64,000 nucleotides of DNA from JBEKIK01 sp963845975 (GTDB taxonomy: Bacteria; Planctomycetota; Planctomycetia; Pirellulales; Thermoguttaceae), in assembly GCA_963845975.1 (NCBI GenBank), contig CAWJUD010000001.1:2356001-2420000 (forward strand), read 5' to 3'. The notes beneath the pieces were generated by a model that ran no database searches, was not told the origin of the DNA, and saw nothing but the letters and a program-made list of their open reading frames with translations. The position numbers and the translations under genes were made by a program. Position 1 is the stretch's first letter. Each line of letters opens with the position of its first letter. Of this stretch, positions 1-9,475 are shown one piece after another.

Positions 1-9
1 GATTCGCCG

Positions 10-3000
10 CTATTTTACCTCGGGGATCTTCAGTAGTTTCACGTCCCCGACGTCCTTTTTGCCGGCCTCGGCCGTCTGCTCGGGCAATACGCCTAAAATC
101 ATTTCACGCATTGCAAGTATCGAGTACTTGCGGCCCGGAATGAGCCCGCGGATGAGGAATCGGCCGTCCTTGTCGGTATCCAGCCTGAGCGAGGTGTTGC
201 CGTAGTTTTCGCCGGGCACTCCTTCGCCGGAGAGCTTTACCCCGGCCATTGGAGCGCCTTTGTCGTCAACCAATCGGCCGCTGAGGCTTGCCGCTGGTTG
301 TAGAGTGACGGCGAGTTCTTTGGGCGCTTTGCCTTCAAGGCGATAATATCCGGCCAGATCGCGCTCGGGATCGTAGAAGAACAAATCCCGCGGCCGATCG
401 GGGTAATAACCCTCGACATAGAATTGCTCGCCCTCGATCGGATACCAAGCCTCTTGTATATTCCCGTTGGCAATGACTCCAGATAGTCGTTTCCCCTCGG
501 GATCGAGCACGTAACCGGGCACGTCGATTCCGGAGGTCAGCATCAGCGTCAACTCTATGGGCTTGGATCCTTCCTCGGGGTTTATCTGCCGCAGGACATG
601 CTCAATTTCCTGATTAATATTTGATGGAACGGTCTCAAAGATTTTTATGGGCTTGCCTAGAATTGCAGGAATGGACTTACTGGGGCCGGTGATCGTTTCA
701 GCCCCAAGACCACGCCGATAGCGGGTGTGATCGACGGCTTTGAACGTAATCAGTCCCAAGCCCGGCATGACCGCGATCTCGAACCGCCCGTCTTCATCGG
801 TTCGACTTTCGTGTTCAATGTGCGATTTTCCATACATCGGGAATGATTTCAGATGCGGATTGACTTCGAACGGCGAGTATTGCACTCGCCCGGGCACCGG
901 TTTACCCGTGCGGTCATCAATGGCTCGGCCTCGCACCCAGATGCCTTGCTTAAGCTGAAAATCGCGAGTCAGTCTCGGCTCGGCGATCCGGGTGTCGATT
1001 CTCAAACCGACCGGCAGATAGGCCGTGCTCTCCGGCGGAAAAACGTTTAAAGAATTTTCTTTGCCCACTGGCATTCCATCCAGCCTATATCGGCCGTATG
1101 CATCAGTCATTGTCGCGATCCAGGGCGAACCCGAGCGGAACGACATCCCTTCCTGTCCCGCGCTTATGAGCACGCCGGGGATCGCTTTGCCGGTATCCGC
1201 GTCGGTCACCCGACCCAAAATCGGCTTCGATGGCCCGGTGGCGTATTCGAAATCGGCCCCGTAAAACGTGTCTTTTCGGTCCAGGGGATTGTCGGCGTTG
1301 CGCCACTCGTCCGGCACGACGATTTTATCGCTCTTGCGAGTCCGGGCGTAAATCATCTTGGTTTCGATGCCCGGGCCGCTCAGCAGCAGTTCCACGACTC
1401 GCTCGCGTCCCACGCCGTGAAGCGAGAAACGGCCGTCTTGATCCGTAGTCACGTCTGGAACGATAAACGGCAACTGCGGACCGTTTAGCAGGTTCGTGAT
1501 GGTTCTGACGAGCGAGTAGTAGTCGGCCTTCTTGTCTTTGGCCGCTTCCTCGAATGGCGTGAGGTCTCCTTTCTCATTGGTCCAGACTTCCTTAAGTCGA
1601 ATACGGGCGCCGGGAACCGGAATGCTCTCGTCGTTTACTATCCGGCCGTTGATCGGCGTATCGTCCCGCACTAGGCGCAGCACGCGATTGGGATTTTTCA
1701 GACGCCCGCCGAAATAGTTAATCGTCTCGGGAGGCATATCTCGCACGACTTTGCCAGTCGTCTCAAATATGACTGAATTGTCCGCGGCAAATCCATATCC
1801 ATCGGCCTTGGCTATGATCTCTCTCCATTGCCATGCTGAGTTATCGCCATTCGGCTCGAAATCGGCCTTTGTGGTTGTAAACTCGAATCGGCCCTCTTTA
1901 TCGGTCGTCGCCCACAATTTGGCCGCGTAGTCCGGCTTAGCGCCTGGGATCCAATAATTGAGATAAATCTTTGCCCCGGCAAAGGGTTTGCCGTCCGGAT
2001 CGACGACTTGGCCGCGGTACTCCAATCGAGTCTCATCGGTTTTCGAATTATTATTTGCCGTCTTCGCGGCGTCTTCAGGAATAGATGCCAGCCGTTTCTC
2101 TGCCGAAGACTTATCAGTCCAAGAGCTTATTGCCTGTTCTTGTGGCTCCGCCGTGTTCGCCGGGCCGATTAGAGCCACTCCTGTCAATAAAAGCGCCGAA
2201 CATACAAAGAGCAATCGCCCAGTTGATTGGCTTACGGATAAATGCGAATGTGCCTGGTCCAACAATGCGCGAACGCGGCGCTCCAATTTCGTCGATTGCG
2301 CCATGGCCACCGCCGCGGACAAAGCGACCGCGTGGTAATCCCGGGCAATCAGGAGCAACTGCTCGGCATAATCCGATGAGCGTTCGCCCGCCATCAACAC
2401 GCAATCGTCGCAGGCCGATTCGCGTTCGATGCGCAATCGTCGCAAGGCATGCCAGGCCAGCGGATGGAACCAATAAAACGCGCACGCCAGGCGGGCCAGC
2501 AACTGAAAGCCCATGTCCCAGCGCTTTACGTGGGCCAGTTCGTGCAAGAGCACGATCCGCTGCCGCCGAAGCGGCCAATCGCGCCAGACCCGGGGAATAA
2601 GCAACGTTGCCCGCCACAAACCCCAAGCCATGGGCACGAGCGACTTTTCGGTTTCCAGCAGGCGGACCGTACGCCTTACGCCCAAACTCCGGCACAATTC
2701 GGCCATTAGCCGGTCCAATTCGGCGTTCACGACCGGCCGGGAGTTTTTGCCGAGAATGCGGTTATGGATCAGGCTTGCAGCGACGGGCATAAGGGCCACC
2801 GCAAATCCCGTCAACCAAATCAATACAATCGCAGTATACCAGAAAGTTGCGGCCATGGCATAATCCTGCGAAAAGGAAGCGGCGTTCCCTGCCGAACTCG
2901 GCTTGTCGATCATCCCCGGACTTATCGGCAATCTAGTGTCTTTACTTTTTAATGTATAGTCGGTTGCCAACGCGCCTCCTGCACTTTGCTCTCTTAACGC

Positions 3001-3351
3001 ATCCGGGCGAGATCTAGCCATGGCCGCATCGCCGGCCTTCTGAAGATTCGACAAGGCCGGCGGATTCTCCAGTGCGGGCGTCATAAGCGATGACGCATGC
3101 GAGTCGGCCAGTCCCGGCAGGATCGGCAAACGCCAGTCGGGCAATACCAGCGGAAGCAACGGCAATATGAGCAGACTCAAAAAGCTCAGGCACCACACGC
3201 GATGCCGAACTGCCGCCGATGCCCTGCGCAAAAAAGTCGCCGCCAAATAGCCCGCCGCTAAAAGCACGGTTGCCTTGACGATTGTATCCAGCAAGAACAC
3301 GGCGGCCGCGCCGTTCGCGGCCGAGACGAACCAGGTAAATATAGAATTCAT
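10..3351 (-). CDS. M56 (BlaR1/MecR1-type) membrane metallopeptidase with long carboxypeptidase-regulatory-like tail
   Basis: This is a 1113-residue protein. The N-terminal third is an M56 peptidase: membrane segments at about residues 17-40, 52-70 and 168-195, then the zinc motif HELAH at residues 270-274 and the downstream motif ESACDD near 311-316, where the third zinc ligand is expected. Another hydrophobic stretch near 380-400 closes the peptidase part. The remaining ~700 residues hold several carboxypeptidase-regulatory-like beta domains (repeated patterns such as GQVVDPDGKPFAGAKI, GRIVNDESIPVPGARI and GRVTDADTGKAIPGVL), where BlaR1 would have a penicillin-binding sensor. The start codon directly follows the stop of the BlaI-type gene, so the two are coupled. 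By family analogy it senses something outside the membrane and cleaves the repressor; the ligand is unknown. Confidence 0.9.
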   Translation of the reverse strand: MNSIFTWFVSAANGAAAVFLLDTIVKATVLLAAGYLAATFLRRASAAVRHRVWCLSFLSLLILPLLPLVLPDWRLPILPGLADSHASSLMTPALENPPALSNLQKAGDAAMARSRPDALREQSAGGALATDYTLKSKDTRLPISPGMIDKPSSAGNAASFSQDYAMAATFWYTAIVLIWLTGFAVALMPVAASLIHNRILGKNSRPVVNAELDRLMAELCRSLGVRRTVRLLETEKSLVPMAWGLWRATLLIPRVWRDWPLRRQRIVLLHELAHVKRWDMGFQLLARLACAFYWFHPLAWHALRRLRIERESACDDCVLMAGERSSDYAEQLLLIARDYHAVALSAAVAMAQSTKLERRVRALLDQAHSHLSVSQSTGRLLFVCSALLLTGVALIGPANTAEPQEQAISSWTDKSSAEKRLASIPEDAAKTANNNSKTDETRLEYRGQVVDPDGKPFAGAKIYLNYWIPGAKPDYAAKLWATTDKEGRFEFTTTKADFEPNGDNSAWQWREIIAKADGYGFAADNSVIFETTGKVVRDMPPETINYFGGRLKNPNRVLRLVRDDTPINGRIVNDESIPVPGARIRLKEVWTNEKGDLTPFEEAAKDKKADYYSLVRTITNLLNGPQLPFIVPDVTTDQDGRFSLHGVGRERVVELLLSGPGIETKMIYARTRKSDKIVVPDEWRNADNPLDRKDTFYGADFEYATGPSKPILGRVTDADTGKAIPGVLISAGQEGMSFRSGSPWIATMTDAYGRYRLDGMPVGKENSLNVFPPESTAYLPVGLRIDTRIAEPRLTRDFQLKQGIWVRGRAIDDRTGKPVPGRVQYSPFEVNPHLKSFPMYGKSHIEHESRTDEDGRFEIAVMPGLGLITFKAVDHTRYRRGLGAETITGPSKSIPAILGKPIKIFETVPSNINQEIEHVLRQINPEEGSKPIELTLMLTSGIDVPGYVLDPEGKRLSGVIANGNIQEAWYPIEGEQFYVEGYYPDRPRDLFFYDPERDLAGYYRLEGKAPKELAVTLQPAASLSGRLVDDKGAPMAGVKLSGEGVPGENYGNTSLRLDTDKDGRFLIRGLIPGRKYSILAMREMILGVLPEQTAEAGKKDVGDVKLLKIPEVK

Positions 3352-3744
3352 TTATCGGCCCTCCTTTCGCGCTTCATTTATGAGCCGCTCGATATGATTG
3401 AAATCGTCACGTGACAGATTTTCCAAACTGACATCCAATATGGCGGCCACGGTATCCGAGGCCGAGCCGTCGAAAAACGTCTTGATCAGATGCTTCAGCG
3501 CTGATCGGCTTACCGACTGCTTCGCTTCCGTGGGGCGATAGATATACTTTATGCCGCTGCGGCGATGGCGCAGGTATCCCTTGCCTTCGAGGTGCCGAAT
3601 CATCGTTCGCACCGCCGAATAACTGGGCGGGTCGGGCAGCCGGGCAAGGACCTCGGCCACCGAGGCCTCGCCCAGTTCAAACACTGCCTCCATGATCTGG
3701 CGTTCGCGTCGACCCAGGTTTTGCTGCGATTTTTTCCTGACCAT
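3352..3744 (-). CDS. BlaI/MecI/CopY family transcriptional repressor
   Basis: A 130-residue winged-helix repressor of the BlaI/MecI family. The typical start (GRRERQIMEAVFELGEASV), the recognition region (YSAVRTMIRHLEGKGYL) and the hydrophobic C-terminal dimerisation part are all visible. The ATG at 3744 is chosen because AAAGGA lies just upstream; an in-frame start at 3843 would add 33 residues unlike the family. It abuts the M56 peptidase gene with no gap, the usual BlaI-BlaR order. It probably represses its own operon through the palindrome upstream and is inactivated by the peptidase. Confidence 0.92.
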   Translation of the reverse strand: MVRKKSQQNLGRRERQIMEAVFELGEASVAEVLARLPDPPSYSAVRTMIRHLEGKGYLRHRRSGIKYIYRPTEAKQSVSRSALKHLIKTFFDGSASDTVAAILDVSLENLSRDDFNHIERLINEARKEGR

Positions 3745-3792
3745 ATCGTTCCTTTCGCGAAAAATCAGTTTATTTTGAAGCGGTTTCCAATG

Positions 3793-3808
3793 TGGCAATG
3801 TATTGCCA
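3793..3808 (-). promoter_or_regulatory. Candidate BlaI-type operator upstream of the repressor gene
   Basis: A perfect inverted repeat TGGCAAT-GT-ATTGCCA lies about 50 bases upstream of the repressor start. A related half site (TGGCATTA, minus strand) follows at about 3819-3826. BlaI-family repressors bind short dyads overlapping their own promoter, so this is the best operator candidate; the spacing and sequence differ from the staphylococcal operator. Confidence 0.45.
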
Positions 3809-3844
3809 TGTGTTAATATAATGCCACTATAGGCCGAAGTCAAT

Positions 3845-4405
3845 AGGGTTTGTCATATTTATACTCAAAAATACTTGAAGAGAGATAAGTGCTTAAAGAA
3901 ATTGAAGTTATAGCGGAATTATTAAGCGAAAAGCCGCTTATTTCCGATTTGGCCGAAGGCTGGCTATTCTCCCAGGCCAGGGCGACGCCCTGGTTTCAAG
4001 GGTACACGATTCTGGCATTTCGGCCCAAAGGGCCAACGGTTCAATTGCCCGCGTTCTTTAACAATAATGAACACCTTGATAGAATACGCGTCTATCCCAC
4101 CTATAACGCTTCTGTAACTTGTGCATGAAAATATCGCTATGATTGGGAGGCTTGCCCATGGAGTATGGTAAACAAACGCGTTCCTGAATCGACCCAACGG
4201 ACCAACCGTTGGCGTCGGCGTCAACAGAACGGTTGGTCCGTTGGACCGACAACACATTTTTTTCGACAGCTATCATCACAGGCGTTGCCCTGGGCTGGGA
4301 GAATATCTGCTGCTTCGGGGCTACAAACGGTTAAATAATTTCACGTTATACAAGTAGGAATTACAGCTAAAAATTCCGCATCATAAAAAATAGGAGGAGG
4401 TCGAT
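3845..4405. repeat. 561-base gene-free stretch with nested inverted repeats
   Basis: No convincing gene. Arms of 25 bases at 3965-3989 and 4281-4305 are inverted copies with two mismatches. Inside lie a GGCCC-AAA-GGGCC hairpin (4022-4034) and a perfect 17-base stem with 17-base loop (4194-4210 paired with 4228-4244). A 79-codon open frame at 3889-4128 runs across the left arm and has no support as a gene. The final bases hold a strong ribosome binding site (AGGAGG) for the gene starting at 4406. Confidence 0.6.
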
Positions 4406-7400
4406 ATGCAAGTTTTCAAGCCAATTCGTAAAATGCCGATATGGTTATCTATGTCGCTTCTGGGATTCCTTGTCTTGCCGATACTCGGACAAGACACGGC
4501 CGCGGAACCGGCGGAAAAGACCGTCGGGCCGTTTTCGGGCGCGGTCGTCGATGCGGCCGAAAAACCCGTGGCCGGGGCCAAAGTCTGGCTGCTGGGCGGA
4601 TCGCTTCCTAATAGTATTCGAGCCCTTGCCCAGACCGTAAGCGGAGAAAACGGCCGATTCCAGTTTGAAAAAGTAAAATATGAAATCCCATCGGAACGCG
4701 GCGAGCCCGTTTTATTTCTTGCTCGCGACGCAGGGGGCCGAATCGGCGGCGCGGATCGTTTTCAACAAGGTCCCAATAACGCGCAGCCGAAAGAACTCCA
4801 ACTCAAACTCCAGGAGGTTAAAGATTGCCGGGGCCGGCTGACCGACGCTTCCGGCCAACCGATTACCAAGGCGAAAATCCGGCCTATGTTTTGGTCCTAT
4901 GAACATCGAGAGGAAAGATTCTTCGGTCAGGAACTCTTTTTTATACACGCCGACCTGGGAAACGAATTGGCCGCCGAAACCGATGCCGGCGGCGATTTCA
5001 CCCTTCGCAACGTGCCGGCGATGGGAAGAATTAACGTGCAAATCACCGCCAAGGGGTTTGGCGAACCATATGCGTTATGGAATTTGGAAAAACCCGTGAC
5101 GATTCAACTCGCTCCAATAGGCACGGTCCAGGGATCGGTGCTTTGCTCCAAAGATCCCGGCTCAACGGCCGCCGTCAAACTCCGCCTGCAACAAAAATTT
5201 GATCCCGAGGGCTCTAGAAATGCCGATTCGATGGTTTCCTACTACGCCGACGGCGTCACGCAAAAAGACGGGACTTTTCGTTTTGAGGAAGTTCCGCCGG
5301 GCCAGTACAATGTGAATGCCGAGTTGGCCGACTCTTCCGCGTATTACTACGACGGCAGCGATTCCATCGAGGTGAAATCCGGCCAGACCGCCCAGATTTC
5401 GCTCGAACTTAAACCGGCCTTTAAGCTGCAAGGCAAAGTCGTGGATCAACAGACCGGCCAAGGAGTGCCGGGCGTGCGCGTGAATCTTTACTTCAACGAC
5501 GAGCGGGGCCCGGCCGGAAGGCAGAACCTGGCCACGACCGACGCCGCCGGAGCGTTCACCATTTATACCCGGCCCGGCAAGGCCCAGGTGAATGTCTGGC
5601 AGATCCCCGAGCAATACACTAATCCTTCCTCTTCCCGGCAAGTGCAGACCGTGGAGATAAAGGAAGACACGGTCATGGAACCCATCCAACTGGCACGGGC
5701 AAGCGTGCTGGAGGGAATTGTGGTGGACAAATCGGGCAATCCGGTCGCCGACGCCGAAATCCATTACTGTTCATTGGACATGTCATCTCCAATCTTCTCC
5801 GATAGAAATTTGCGCAGCGATGCGACGGGAAAATTCGTTTTGAAAAATATTCCGTCAAAGGAAAAGATTTCGGTCCGTGCACGCACGAAAAAGGCCGCCG
5901 CCGAACCGGTAAGCGTCACCGCGGGCGAGTCGCCCTTGCCCATTCGCCTCATCGCCGACGAAAAGACCGCGTTTAGCATGCGCGGGACGGTAGTCGACGA
6001 CGCCGGTCTGCCAATCGCGCAAACCGAGATCGTGCCTACCATACATTTGTGGTTCGGCAATTGGGGAACAAGCTACTCGTCCGAATCCTGCAAAACCGAC
6101 GCCGCGGGCAAATTCGAAATCGGCGGTCTGTGGCCGGGCGACAAGTATGACGTCCACGCCGCGGCAAAAGGCTACGAAAAATATTCTACGCGCCAGATCG
6201 AGGGCACCTCGGGCGGAGTGCACGATTTTGGCAAGATCACGCTCATCGGCGCCGGCGGCGCGGTCGAAGGAACGGTGGTCGACTCGTCGGGCAAACCGGT
6301 GGCCTACGCCCGCGTGTTCAACTCCGGCGACGGCCCGGAACCCATGGAGAGCCGCTCGGATGACGCCGGGAAATTCAACCTCAAAGGCTTCCGCAAGGGG
6401 CCGGTCTTTGTATTCGCCGAAAAAGAAGGTTTTCGATTTTCCGGGCTGCGCACGAACAGCAACGTTAGCGGCGCGGTGCTGAAAATGCTGCGAGCCGACG
6501 AGCCCGTGCCGCAACGCCCGGCGGTTTCGCAAACTTCACAAACCGAAGAAGAAAAAAAGGCCGCTCATAAATTTCTGGAAAAGATCTGGGCAACGACTAC
6601 GGGCAACCGGCGGCATTCGGCCCGCTACAAAATGGCCCGCATCGATCCGGAACTGGCCGCTAAATGGGCCGTGGAGGCCAAGATCAAGCAGGAAGACATT
6701 CCCGAACCAAAAGCGATCCAAAAAATAGCCGAGGAAGATCTGGATGAGGCATTCGCCGTGATTGCGAAACAAGGGGCCCGGGATTACTATTCGCTCAAGG
6801 ATTTGGCGAAACATTTTGCCGTCTCCGACCCGGAAAAGGCCATGCGCTGCGCCGAAGAGGCCGTTATCCGGGCGCGGAATATGGACCAACCCGAACGAAC
6901 TGTCGGACTTGCCGAGATGGGCGCTTTTGTTTCACTCTTGGGCAATAAAGACGCCGGGAAAAAACTCGCCGACGAAGCGGCCGAAATGGCCGACAAACTG
7001 CAACCGTCCGATCGAAACGATTCCGTGTTTAGCGCTGTTGCCATGGCCGTGGCCAAAAACGACATTTCCAGGGCAAAAAGCCTGATGGAGAAAATTCCCG
7101 ATAAGAACCGGCGGGATTATTATCTGGCCGATATGGCGGCGTCGCTCGATGACGTCCAGCAGGCGGAATTGCTGCTTAAGGACATGGAATCCTTTTATGC
7201 CCAGCGGGCCCGGATGAAATTGGCCTACCGCATTGCGCCCAAACGTCCGGCCGATGCCATCAGCCTGGTGGAAAACAGCCCAGCGCGGTCCGGCAACGAC
7301 GAAGATTCAAAAGCCAAGGCCTTTGGCTGGCTGGCCGTGGCCATTGCCCCCAGCGATCCCGCTTTGGCGCATTCGCTTATCGATCGAGCATTTGCCATCT

Positions 7401-7912
7401 ATCTGAAAACTTCGGAACGACACATGGGCAACTATGGCGGCAGGGCGGCCCAAGCTGCGGCAACGGCCGTCCTGGCCAACCAGATCGGCTACCCGGACAT
7501 GGAAAGCATCGTCTACCGCGTGCTGGCCTCAAGGCCCACGACCAAAGACGGCTCGTCGCCGGCAGCCGTGCAAGAATCATGCGTGGTGATGGCGATCTTC
7601 TTGGCCCTGATCGATCCCCAAACCGCCAAACAAGTCCTGCAATCCATCGAGCCGACCAGCGATAACATCGGCTCCGGCTTTAGCGGCGTGGGACGCGATG
7701 AATGGCTAAAGGCCTGGGCCCTGGTCGATCCGCAACACGCCTTGGAACTGACCGAACGGGAATTAGCCTTGGCCAAGGATAATAACGAAAAGCAGAGGGC
7801 TGATAGAGCATTGGCGGAAATTGTGGAGATCTGGTTCGCCGCCCCGAACGAGCGGCTGAAGAAAATTTCCCAACGTTATCGCGACATGTTTCCGCCCGAA
7901 GACGAGTTATAA
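4406..7912 (+). CDS. Large secreted protein: repeated carboxypeptidase-regulatory-like domains followed by helical repeats
   Basis: A 1168-residue exported protein preceded by AGGAGG. Residues 1-29 form a signal peptide (WLSMSLLGFLVLPILG core). From about residue 43 to 700 there are successive beta-sandwich domains of the carboxypeptidase-regulatory type, seen as repeated lines like GAVVDAAEKPVAGAKV, GKVVDQQTGQGVPGVRV, GIVVDKSGNPVADAEI, GTVVDDAGLPIAQTEI and GTVVDSSGKPVAYARV. From about residue 710 the protein becomes alpha-helical, with units opening on D-P-x-x-A (DPELAAKWA, DPEKAMRCA, DPALAHSLI, DPQTAKQVL, DPQHALELT), a TPR-like solenoid. The same beta domains occur in the M56 tail next door, so the two may share partners or ligands. 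No enzyme motif is visible. Confidence 0.85.
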   Translation: MQVFKPIRKMPIWLSMSLLGFLVLPILGQDTAAEPAEKTVGPFSGAVVDAAEKPVAGAKVWLLGGSLPNSIRALAQTVSGENGRFQFEKVKYEIPSERGEPVLFLARDAGGRIGGADRFQQGPNNAQPKELQLKLQEVKDCRGRLTDASGQPITKAKIRPMFWSYEHREERFFGQELFFIHADLGNELAAETDAGGDFTLRNVPAMGRINVQITAKGFGEPYALWNLEKPVTIQLAPIGTVQGSVLCSKDPGSTAAVKLRLQQKFDPEGSRNADSMVSYYADGVTQKDGTFRFEEVPPGQYNVNAELADSSAYYYDGSDSIEVKSGQTAQISLELKPAFKLQGKVVDQQTGQGVPGVRVNLYFNDERGPAGRQNLATTDAAGAFTIYTRPGKAQVNVWQIPEQYTNPSSSRQVQTVEIKEDTVMEPIQLARASVLEGIVVDKSGNPVADAEIHYCSLDMSSPIFSDRNLRSDATGKFVLKNIPSKEKISVRARTKKAAAEPVSVTAGESPLPIRLIADEKTAFSMRGTVVDDAGLPIAQTEIVPTIHLWFGNWGTSYSSESCKTDAAGKFEIGGLWPGDKYDVHAAAKGYEKYSTRQIEGTSGGVHDFGKITLIGAGGAVEGTVVDSSGKPVAYARVFNSGDGPEPMESRSDDAGKFNLKGFRKGPVFVFAEKEGFRFSGLRTNSNVSGAVLKMLRADEPVPQRPAVSQTSQTEEEKKAAHKFLEKIWATTTGNRRHSARYKMARIDPELAAKWAVEAKIKQEDIPEPKAIQKIAEEDLDEAFAVIAKQGARDYYSLKDLAKHFAVSDPEKAMRCAEEAVIRARNMDQPERTVGLAEMGAFVSLLGNKDAGKKLADEAAEMADKLQPSDRNDSVFSAVAMAVAKNDISRAKSLMEKIPDKNRRDYYLADMAASLDDVQQAELLLKDMESFYAQRARMKLAYRIAPKRPADAISLVENSPARSGNDEDSKAKAFGWLAVAIAPSDPALAHSLIDRAFAIYLKTSERHMGNYGGRAAQAAATAVLANQIGYPDMESIVYRVLASRPTTKDGSSPAAVQESCVVMAIFLALIDPQTAKQVLQSIEPTSDNIGSGFSGVGRDEWLKAWALVDPQHALELTERELALAKDNNEKQRADRALAEIVEIWFAAPNERLKKISQRYRDMFPPEDEL

Positions 7913-7940
7913 TACCCTGTGCGCAATTTACCGTATTTAT

Positions 7941-8074
7941 AGCCTATCCCAAAACAGATGCGTCATTCTGAGCGAAGCGAAGAATCTGGGTGAAGAAAGA
8001 TGGGAAATACTGGCAATATATCACATACAGCGAGATCCTTCGCTTCGCTCAGGATGACTTTTCGTATAGGCTCT
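7941..8074. repeat. Inverted-repeat element with AGCCTATCCC / ATAGGCTCT ends
   Basis: The outer ends read TAGCCTATCCCAAAA and, inverted at 8060-8074, AGAGCCTATACGAAA. A second inverted pair lies inside: TTCTGAGCGAAGCGAAGAATC at left and GATCCTTCGCTTCGCTCAGGA at right. It sits just downstream of the 4406-7912 gene and upstream of the next start, and resembles the elements at 16302 and 52569. It could act as a transcription terminator. Confidence 0.6.
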
Positions 8075-8142
8075 TAGTGGGAAATGTCCACAAAATGATG
8101 ATATATCTTTCCTATGGCTCAATAAATAGGAGTTTTAATACA

Positions 8143-9465
8143 ATGACCCCCGCATTTTTTCTCGCGGCCATGCTCTTTTTTGCCGCCGATACACCGGCGG
8201 CCTTTGAGTTCATAGACTCCGCCGCCTACGAAAACCGCCCGGTGCTGCAATATCGGGCCATCGAGTTTCGCGATCAACCGGTGCGCCCCTTGGGCGAGGA
8301 TCGCAAATTCGCCGAAGGGGCGATGTATGGCCTCGTGCCCGTGGGACCCAAGCCGGAAACCGCCCTTATGATCGTCTGGATTCCCAAGGCCGAGGGCGGG
8401 CCCGAACTCTGGCTCGACGCAAACGCCGACGGTAAACTGAGCGACGACGAACGCCACGTAATGACAGGCCGCGATCTGGAAATCCCAGCCGCCGTCACGC
8501 TCCAATTAAACCCGCCGATCCAGGCCCAGCGCACGCTCTTGTTCCGCCGTTCGGCCGTGGGCGACGGGCTCCGCTACACGGTCCGCGGATATGCCCAGGG
8601 CCGCTTGAACCTGGGCCAAAAACAGTATTCCATCCTGCTCATAGACGGCAACGCCAACGGACTTTTCGACACCGTCGGGCAGGACCGGGTTTGTATTGAC
8701 TTAAACGAAGACGGACGTTTCGACGGCCTGACCGAGCAGTTCCCCCTGGGCAAGCCGATTACACAAGGCACGGACGTGTACGTGATCGGTTCCGATGCGA
8801 CCGCCTCGGCCGTTACCGCCAATCTCCGCAGCGCAGGCCAGGGAAAACTTCGCCTCACGTTGGGAGAGAAATCAAATCCCTCGGCCAAGATCGCCGCGGA
8901 ACTGGTCAGCGACCTGGGCGAATTGGTAATGATCGACAAGCTCGATGAAGCGACTCCCATCCCCTTCGGCAAGTATCGCGTATCCAGCCTGAAACTCGAA
9001 CTGCCCGATTCCGGCGGGCAAACTTGGACCTACAACTTTTATAACGAAAAGACCAAGAACTATTCGGTGCCCACCAACCAGGAAACGACCGTCGCCCTGT
9101 TGGGCCGGCTCGACATGGATGTCTCTCTGAACCCGTATAACGAAAACAAAAAGTTCGCGGCCGGGCAAAACGTCACGGTTCAACCGCGGTTGATCGCCGA
9201 CGAATCGCTGTATCTTTCCTCGTGCTCGATCGGCAAGGGCGGCGAGTCCCGCTCGGCCGAAGCCAGCGCGGAAATCCTGCTCCTATCGCCGGCCGGCGAA
9301 ACCATCAGCCGCGGCATGACCGGGTTCTCGTGAGGCGGGTTCTGCTCGCACTCGTGTCGAGTGCCCGGCGACGCCAAGGGAAATTACACGGTCCAAGTCA
9401 CCTTTGAAATGGGCCCCCTGGCCGGCAAGATTACCGGGAAAAAGGAACTTTCGGTGACGGATTGA
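8143..9465 (+). CDS. Secreted protein with EF-hand-like loops and an in-frame UGA (possible selenoprotein)
   Basis: Start ATG at 8143 follows AGGAG; the frame is open further upstream only because it runs through the repeat. Residues 1-20 are a signal peptide. Dx-Dx-D calcium-type loops appear at 92-103 (DANADGKLSDDE), 168-176 and 187-194 (DLNEDGRFDG). A UGA stands at 9331-9333, codon 397. The same frame then runs on for 43 codons with sensible composition (FCSHSCRVPGDAKGNYTV) to a stop at 9463-9465, ten bases from the convergent neighbour. A 7-base-pair hairpin starts 14 bases after the UGA. The reading is selenocysteine, a sequencing error or mutation of Trp/Cys codon, or a real stop at 9333 giving 396 residues. 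Function is unknown. Confidence 0.7.
9348..9364 (+). promoter_or_regulatory. Candidate bacterial SECIS hairpin
   Basis: GCACTCG-TGT-CGAGTGC forms a perfect 7-base-pair stem with a three-base loop whose second base is G. The loop begins 21 bases after the UGA at 9331-9333. Bacterial SECIS elements usually have a small apical loop with a G in the first two positions, 16-37 bases after the UGA, so the geometry fits. No selA, selB, selC or selD gene lies in the window. Confidence 0.4.
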
Positions 9466-9475
9466 AAAAGCCGCG

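Noticed and set aside
3889..4128. 79-codon open frame between BlaI and the 4406 gene
   Set aside because: It runs through the left arm of an inverted repeat, uses a GTG start without a clear ribosome binding site and has no family pattern.
5855..6532. 225-codon open frame opposite the 4406-7912 gene
   Set aside because: Arg/Gly/Ala-rich antisense reading of conserved beta domains; no motif.
7990..8142. Upstream extension of the gene starting at 8143
   Set aside because: The extra 51 codons come from the inverted-repeat element; the signal peptide and the ribosome binding site place the start at 8143.
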